A stretch of DNA of 64,000 nucleotides, taken from Geosiphon pyriformis (taxonomy: Eukaryota > Glomeromycota > Glomeromycetes > Archaeosporales > Geosiphonaceae). Position 1 is the stretch's first letter. Every line of letters starts with the position of its first letter. The position numbers and the translations under genes are program-made. The stretch covers positions 1 to 64,000 of the forward strand of contig JAAOMT010000572.1 in NCBI GenBank assembly GCA_016748015.1, read 5' to 3'. Below, one piece after another: positions 58,172 to 64,000 of this stretch. Under the pieces are notes generated by a model, which was given only the letters and a program-made list of their open reading frames with translations, searched no databases and had not been told where the DNA came from.

Positions 58172-59700
58172 AAACTTTTTATTAAAAGCATAATATTTAA
58201 ATATTTATAAAACTTGTTTACTTTAATTATAACAAAAAAATAATTATTAATTAATAAATTAACAATTTTTATTCTATAATTTATTAAGATAACTATGATT
58301 TTTTCAGTATTGTTATTAAAAATTTGTTTTTTTTTTAATATTATTAATATTATTTTGTTAATTTTGTTGTTAATAAAAACTGATAAATTTTTAATAAATT
58401 AATTTATTTTAAAGTATTTTTTTATATTTTGGACTGTATATATTGTTAAATTTATAATAAAATAACCAATTTTATATTAATTATTTTGTATGATTACTTT
58501 GCAATAAAAGTTAATTTTTTTTTATTTATAAGATTTTTAATAATGTATAATTATTTTATTATAAAAATTAATTTTTTTACAAAAAATTTTGATTGTAAAC
58601 TATTTAATAATAAAAAATAAAAAATAAAAATGTTTTTGGTTTAAATTTAAATTAATTAAGTAATTATTAAAATTAATAACTAATTAATTTCAGAATATTA
58701 ATTATAATTGTAAGTTTTAACAGTAATAATTAAAAAAAAAGTTTGATTTTTAAAATAAATTTTATTAAATTAATTTATAATAATTAATTAATAATTAAAT
58801 AATTCTAAACTAAAATTATTAATTGAAAATAAGATATATTTTTTGAAAAAAAAAAGTTTTTTTTACATAACTTATTGTAATACTATTTTATAATCCAATA
58901 TTTTTTTGTTAATATTTTAATAAATTAAAAATATATTTTGTAAATTACAAATTATTTTTATAAATCATTAATTATTTTAATAAACTGTTGAATATTTTGG
59001 TAAATTACAAATTATTTTTATAAATCATTAATTATTTTAATAAACTGTTGAATATTTTGGTAAATTACAAATTATTTTTATAAATAATTAATTATTTTAA
59101 TAAACTGTTAAATATTTTGTCAAATTATTAAATATTTTAATAAATTCTTAAATATTACATAGTTTAGAATATTACATAATTTAATTTTTATAATTAATTA
59201 TATTTGTATTATATAAATTAATTTATTAATTAGATAACAATATTTAATAATTTGGTAAATAATAAGTAATAATAAGTAATAATAATATATATCAATTTAA
59301 TAATAAAAATTATAAAATAATTTTATGTTAATTAATAACTTAACTTTTTTTATTTTTAATATAATTTTTTTTAAGATTAAGTTTTATTAAAATCCAAATA
59401 CTAACTGTAATTTTTAAATAATAATCCAAAATTATTAAAACAATTTGGTTTAAAAATTGTTAAAATTTTAATTTTGTAAGTTTTTTAACATATTAAATCT
59501 TTAAAAATTGCAATATTAAATTTTATAAACTATTTTTACAAGTATAAGATAAGATATAAAATTTAAAAGCTATTTTAATTTTGTAATAAATATTTATTAA
59601 TTTAACTATTGTTTTGAATTTGTTATGTATTTGCTTTTAAATAACTTTTAATATAAGATTTATTGTTTTAAATTCCAGTTTTTTTCTATAAAATTTTTTT
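58172..59700 (+). repeat. AT-rich repeat R2
   Basis: A copy of the R family in direct orientation to R1. Its section 58490-59170 is the reverse complement of 63485-64000, and 59170-59450 resembles the reverse complement of about 60230-60566, so R2 and R3 form an inverted repeat. It holds a 60-bp tandem array. No ORF. Confidence 0.6.
58921..59158 (+). repeat. 60-bp tandem repeat in R2
   Basis: Three units in exact 60-base register (58921, 58981, 59041), nearly identical, then a degenerate fourth. Each contains TAAATTACAAATTATTTTTA and AATAAACTGTTGAATATTT. The R1 and R3 copies have only one diverged unit here, so the expansion is private to R2. Confidence 0.9.
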
Positions 59701-60441
59701 TTAATATAAAATATCTATAAATTAGAATGTATTTATTATTTTATTTATTAAAATACTATTGAAGTTTTTATTAAACTGTAATATTTAGAGAAATATTAAT
59801 AAAAAAAACAATAAGTTTTCTTTTAAAGCTTGTTTTAAAAGTTTTAATAGATAGATTTCAATATAATTTCATAATTTTATTATTAAAGTTATAATAAATT
59901 TTGTTTAAATATAATTAATTTAACTTATAATAATTGTTATAAATAATTTAAAAAATGTTTTTAAAGTTAATATTAATTTTTAAAATTTATTAAATATTTT
60001 AGAAAATAATTATTATAAAAATATATATAAAAAAATTTAAATATAAAAAAAAAAATTTTTGATATATTGTTTTTTATATATATTTTTGTTTTAAAAAGTT
60101 TTTGTATTTATTTTTAATTATTTTTAATGTTTTTCTGATAAAACATAGGATAATTAAAAAATATTTGTATACCAATTTGTGAAATTAAAAGTTTGAAATT
60201 AGTTTTTAAATAATAATATTTTAGTTTATTATTATATACAACTTTTTTTAAAACATTATTATTAAGTTTTAACTTGTATAATTTATTTTTTAAAATTTTG
60301 TGTTATTATTAAAAAAAATTTGAATTATTATTTAATATGAAATTATTTTTGTAATTTTTATTATTAATTAGCATATATTATTATTTATTATCTTATTAAA
60401 TTATTTGAATTATTATTTAATTAATAATTTAATTTTTAAAA
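59701..60441. other. AT-rich centre of the R2/R3 inverted repeat
   Basis: Extremely AT-rich, CpG-free sequence between the two arms. The right part (about 60230-60441) belongs to arm R3. I see no gene, RNA or element border in the rest. Confidence 0.5.
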
Positions 60442-60453
60442 ACAAATATAATT

Positions 60454-60517
60454 TTTATTTTTATTTTTATTTTTATTAAGTTTTTAATGAGTGAAGCCCA
60501 ATCACTATCTAGTACAC
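60454..60517 (-). mobile_element. 64-bp LINE insertion (3' tip only)
   Basis: Contains only the last bases of the LINE 3' UTR (reverse strand GTACTAGATAGTGATTGGGC) plus a repeated TAAAAA-type tail. It is flanked by a perfect 12-bp duplication ACAAATATAATT (60442-60453 and 60518-60529). An extreme case of 5' truncation. Confidence 0.85.
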
Positions 60518-60566
60518 ACAAATATAATTAAATTAAAATAATTAGATTATGTAATATATTAAACTA

Positions 60567-63484
60567 ATTTTTTTTATTTAACATATTTAACGAGTGTAGT
60601 CCAATTACTATCTAGTACATAGAGCCAAGCTAAGAGGCTCAAACTAAATGCGATTTACGCACTTTCTACATGTGACTAACCACTCAGGCCAGACAAGGCA
60701 ACACTACACACCTATAATAATCTGCATACTGCCACCCAGACCAGAAAAGAAACAATAAGACTTCCGACGACCAAAGCTAATAGCAAAAAAATTGGCCACA
60801 CCAAGCAATCTTACAACATCATCAAACAAAACTGAGGACACACCACGAGAAAGCCCAGACACAACACCACCATCACAAACCAGACCAGCCTTCTCCATCA
60901 CCACCCGGTGGCTGGCCCTAGCCAACCACACTTTAGCATGATGTAACTCAACCACGAACTTAACATAATCAACAATCTGAGTAGCTGCCACCTTCCTATC
61001 CTCAAAAATACTGCAAGCTTTCTCATACTACTCCCCCAGCACAAACCTTTTGCAAACCAAAGTGTACAATCCAACATCAATGGAACATTGAGACAAAACT
61101 CACAACACGGCAGAAGCAGGGGAACCGCCAGCCAAAGCTGACCAACGGGCAGAAGCCTCAGCCAAAATCTTGCCACGAACATCAGACTCATGAACACAAG
61201 TAAAAGTGTGGTCAGAGAACTCCACCCCATTGCAAAACAAACATAATATGCTAGGGTAGCACTTATCATACAATCTTTTCCTTACCACCACTGGCAATTT
61301 TCTGTGCACAGTCTTCATAATATATGCGAAGCATTGAAAATACCCAGCTAGTGAACCCAGTGAGCATATAAGAATCAAGATGCCACACCTTTGCCGTAAA
61401 AACCCAGTCTATGCAACCAATTATTGCATCTGGAACCACATCATAACCAGGTCCAATTTCTCAACGAGCACAACAAACAGACCGAAAAATATTCCTGACA
61501 AAATAACGGGCATTACCAGAAACAACGACACCCTCAGCAACCAAAAAATGTTCACGCACATTGGCACAAAAGGAAAAGGGAGATCCAGAGGCAGCCCCAG
61601 CAGCCAAGTCAGCTTCCACATTACCAGGAATCCCAGAGTGGCCTTTTACCTTAACCCAACTCACACTAAGATCTTTATTCCTGACCAAATTGAAAATATG
61701 ACACCTCTTCAGTCAGCATTGATTATGGAAATCAGGGGCAACCAAAGACATCTCAGACACACATGCGTCAATAGCAGCCTGGCTGTCAAGACGTAACACC
61801 ACTGTACTTGAAGAAGGAACACACTCCAAAGCCAAAGCGACAGCCTGCAATTCAGCTATAGTAGATGACAAAAGGCCACTAACAATAATACCAATACTCT
61901 TATCCAAGACCAGAAAGTATGCAACAGCACTACAGGTAACCTCAGCAGAGTCTGCATTCCTCAAAGACCCATCTGTAAAAACTTCAAAAAAGCCTGACCA
62001 GATGTCATGCAATTTATCTTTTACTGCAGAAAATTCCCCAGACTCCAAAATGTCCAAACCAAGCTTTTCCGCAGAGCCAATAGAACCAGAAAATGAACAA
62101 CTCTGACTTTTCAAAAACTCAAAAGAAACCAAAAACCAATGAGGCACAGGACTACATGGATCCAATCTTTTCCAATGACAAAAAGTTTTCCAATCTAACA
62201 AAACACCTTTCTTATCAAAAAGCCAATCACCAAAAGTGATACCAAAGCATCTAAGAGATTTGACTGAGTCAAAATACAGAGACTTTCCAAGAATAGAGGA
62301 CAACGGAAAATGACTAAGACTATGAAATGCAGTGGGAAGATTGTTCATCAAAGAAAGCTCATTGTCCAAAAAAATCTTCACCATCTCAGCCAGAAAATTG
62401 TTCACTGGACTAACACGCAACCTGACTGGAAACTGCAAAGAATCCAAAGAAGCCCAACCAAGAACCTGCAGATCCAAAAACCTATGTCTAAACAAACGCC
62501 TAAGAATACCAAAGGCATTAGAGAACATTATCAGAGCAGTAATCTTCCCCTCTGACTGCACCTGCTCAAAAGGCTTTAGGCCATACAATGAGGGATGATG
62601 CAAAGCAGCATCAGGAAAATTACAGGGGAGGCAAGCCTTAGACCTAAGACCCTTTCTAACCAAGACATCTCACTTGCGACAAACATTAAAAGAGACAAAA
62701 CTAAACTGAATATGATAGCTAACAATAGGCTGCAAAACAGCCGACACCAGATAGGAGAACTGTTTGTCCGTAATAGCTTTCCTAAGCACAACATTGACAA
62801 AAAAACGCACATCCACATAAGCCTTGGCAACACTTGGCTTGGAGAGCCTCTCAGCCGACAGAAAAATACCTAGATACTAATGTGCTTCCTCTTTTTTGGC
62901 AATAGAAATTGGCTAACTGCAAATGCTCAGTGAAGCAACTTTAACACCCTGATTGATGGGAATAGCTACCATCTTCTCATTGTTGATAAAAATATCATTG
63001 ATCACAAAAAATTCACTGGCAATGTTCAGAGCATATTGAGTAGAAGCCTGACAATTCCCAACCGAGATCATATTATCAACAAATGCACCAGCCAAAAAAT
63101 ACAATGTCAAACCACCACCACTCTCAATTCTGCCAGACTTTGAAACAAACTTAGTATTAATCCAGTACTCACACAATTGTTTGTGCCTCTTAACCTCACA
63201 CAAAAGTGGATCATAAAAAATTCTCCATAGAAGTGGCGAAAAGATCTTACCCTAATCCAGCCCATCATGCATCTTATAACCACCAAACAAACCAAAGTCA
63301 GTCATTATCCTATTAACTTTATCCTTATGAATACCACCAAAAAACCTTATAAACCTCTCACATATCTTAATGTGCCACAAACTAGCCCTTAAATGATGCC
63401 ACCCAACTAAATCGTAAGCTTTTCGCATATCTTACAAGACCAATCATAACTCCCTATCCTTCTCAATGGCATTTTCAATCACCG
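60567..63484 (-). mobile_element. LINE C, 5'-truncated, with 9-bp target duplication
   Basis: 2,918 bp bracketed by ATTAAACTA at 60558-60566 and 63485-63493, inserted in repeat R3. It starts within the RT part of ORF2 and keeps the 3' UTR and A-rich tail. The nucleotide sequence is very close to LINE B throughout, so both come from the same recently active lineage, although they differ in most private stops. Confidence 0.92.
60704..63480 (-). pseudogene. LINE C ORF2, C-terminal half, broken
   Basis: RT from about 63480: FVDNMISV near 63083 (FVDD changed). Then the thumb region, RNase H (VFTDGSL near 61985, AELQAVALALE, LDSQAAIDA near 61780 with Asp kept, NVEADL near 61612) and the C-terminal CLFCNGVEFSDHTFTC near 61240. 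Stops at about 62670 and 61713 fall on Trp codons of LINE B. A 2-bp deletion near 61322 shifts the frame of the C-terminal domain. The TGA at 61461 is shared with LINEs B and D. Confidence 0.87.
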
Positions 63485-64000
63485 ATTAAACTATATAACA
63501 TTTAAAATTTACTAAATTATTTAATAATTTGACAAAATATTTAATTATTTACCAAAATAATCTATAATTTACAGAAATAATTTGTAGTTTAATAAAATAT
63601 ATTTTTAATTTGTCAAAATATTAGCAAAAAAAATATTAAATTATAAAATTATACTATAATAAGTTGTATAAAGAAAAACTTTTCTTTTTAAAAAAATATA
63701 TTTTAATTAAAATAATATCTTATTTTATAATTAATAATTAATTACTATAAATCAATTTAATAAAAATTGTTTTAAAAACACAAATTTTTAATTATTACTA
63801 TTTTGAAATTACTTATTTCAAACTAATATTATAAAATTAATTAGTTATCAATTTTAATAATTGTTAGTAACTTTTAGATCTGGATCTAAAACAATTTTCT
63901 TAAAAACACATTTCTTATTTTTTTTTCTTTTTTTTATATTATTAAGTAGTTTATAATTAAAATTTCTTGTAAAATGTTGATTTTTATAGCAAAATAACTA
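63485..64000 (-). repeat. AT-rich repeat R3 (outer part of arm)
   Basis: Reverse complement of R2 at about 58490-59170: for example 63496-63610 matches the TAAATTACAAATTATT/AATATTTTGTCAAATTATT region, and the window end matches TTATTTTATTATAAAAATTAA. It continues on the other side of LINE C below 60558 and runs off the window. Confidence 0.65.

Overview
The window looks like a piece of an AT-rich fungal genome, most likely an arbuscular mycorrhizal fungus (Glomeromycotina). The evidence is one fungal-type phosphoinositide phospholipase C gene with thirteen 63-84 nt GT..AG introns, sitting in a dense mosaic of decayed retrotransposons whose proteins resemble ones I recall from that group (recall, not a search). 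I see no rRNA, tRNA, CRISPR or bacterial feature.

Layout. 1-1991: Ty3/gypsy pol relic (-). 1992-6780: a second gypsy family (G1, +) with LTR, gag, protease and a truncated RT carrying four tandem 116-bp copies. 6781-11529: LTRs in both orientations, a LINE ORF1 fragment and an integrase/3' LTR relic (G4, -). 11530-21274: a nearly complete but dead gypsy element (G2, +) with the order LTR, gag, protease, Cys-rich region, dUTPase, RT, RNase H, integrase, unknown ORF X, polypurine tract, LTR; a solo LTR with an assembly gap is inserted in its integrase. 21275-26727: G3 (+), the 5' half of the same family. 26728-31340: LINE A (-), missing its 3' part. 31341-33259 and 40088-40772: an extremely AT-rich gypsy fossil, split by LINE B (33260-40076, -), a full-length LINE with an 11-bp target duplication, an intact ORF1 and an ORF2 broken by six in-frame stops. 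41888-46007: the phospholipase C gene (+), the only host gene I can support. 47632-56257: LINE D (+), full length but decayed, carrying two nested solo LTRs. 56258-64000: an AT-rich unclassified repeat family, partly arranged as a large inverted repeat, with three 5'-truncated LINE insertions (E, a 64-bp mini insertion, and C).

How it fits together. Target-site duplications and interruptions let many insertions be ordered: LTR inside LTR inside LINE D inside repeat R1; LINE B inside an already AT-hypermutated LTR; G3 inside the G2 3' LTR. LTRs of this gypsy family make 4-bp duplications, LINEs 9-12 bp. Mobile-element sequence is strongly CpG-poor and full of C-to-T/G-to-A type lesions (Trp or Arg to stop, catalytic Asp to Asn, zinc Cys to Tyr), whereas the phospholipase gene keeps normal CpG. 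The most unusual biology is the dUTPase plus Cys-rich module between protease and RT in the gypsy family, its conserved ORF X after integrase, and an in-frame TGA shared by three separate LINE copies.
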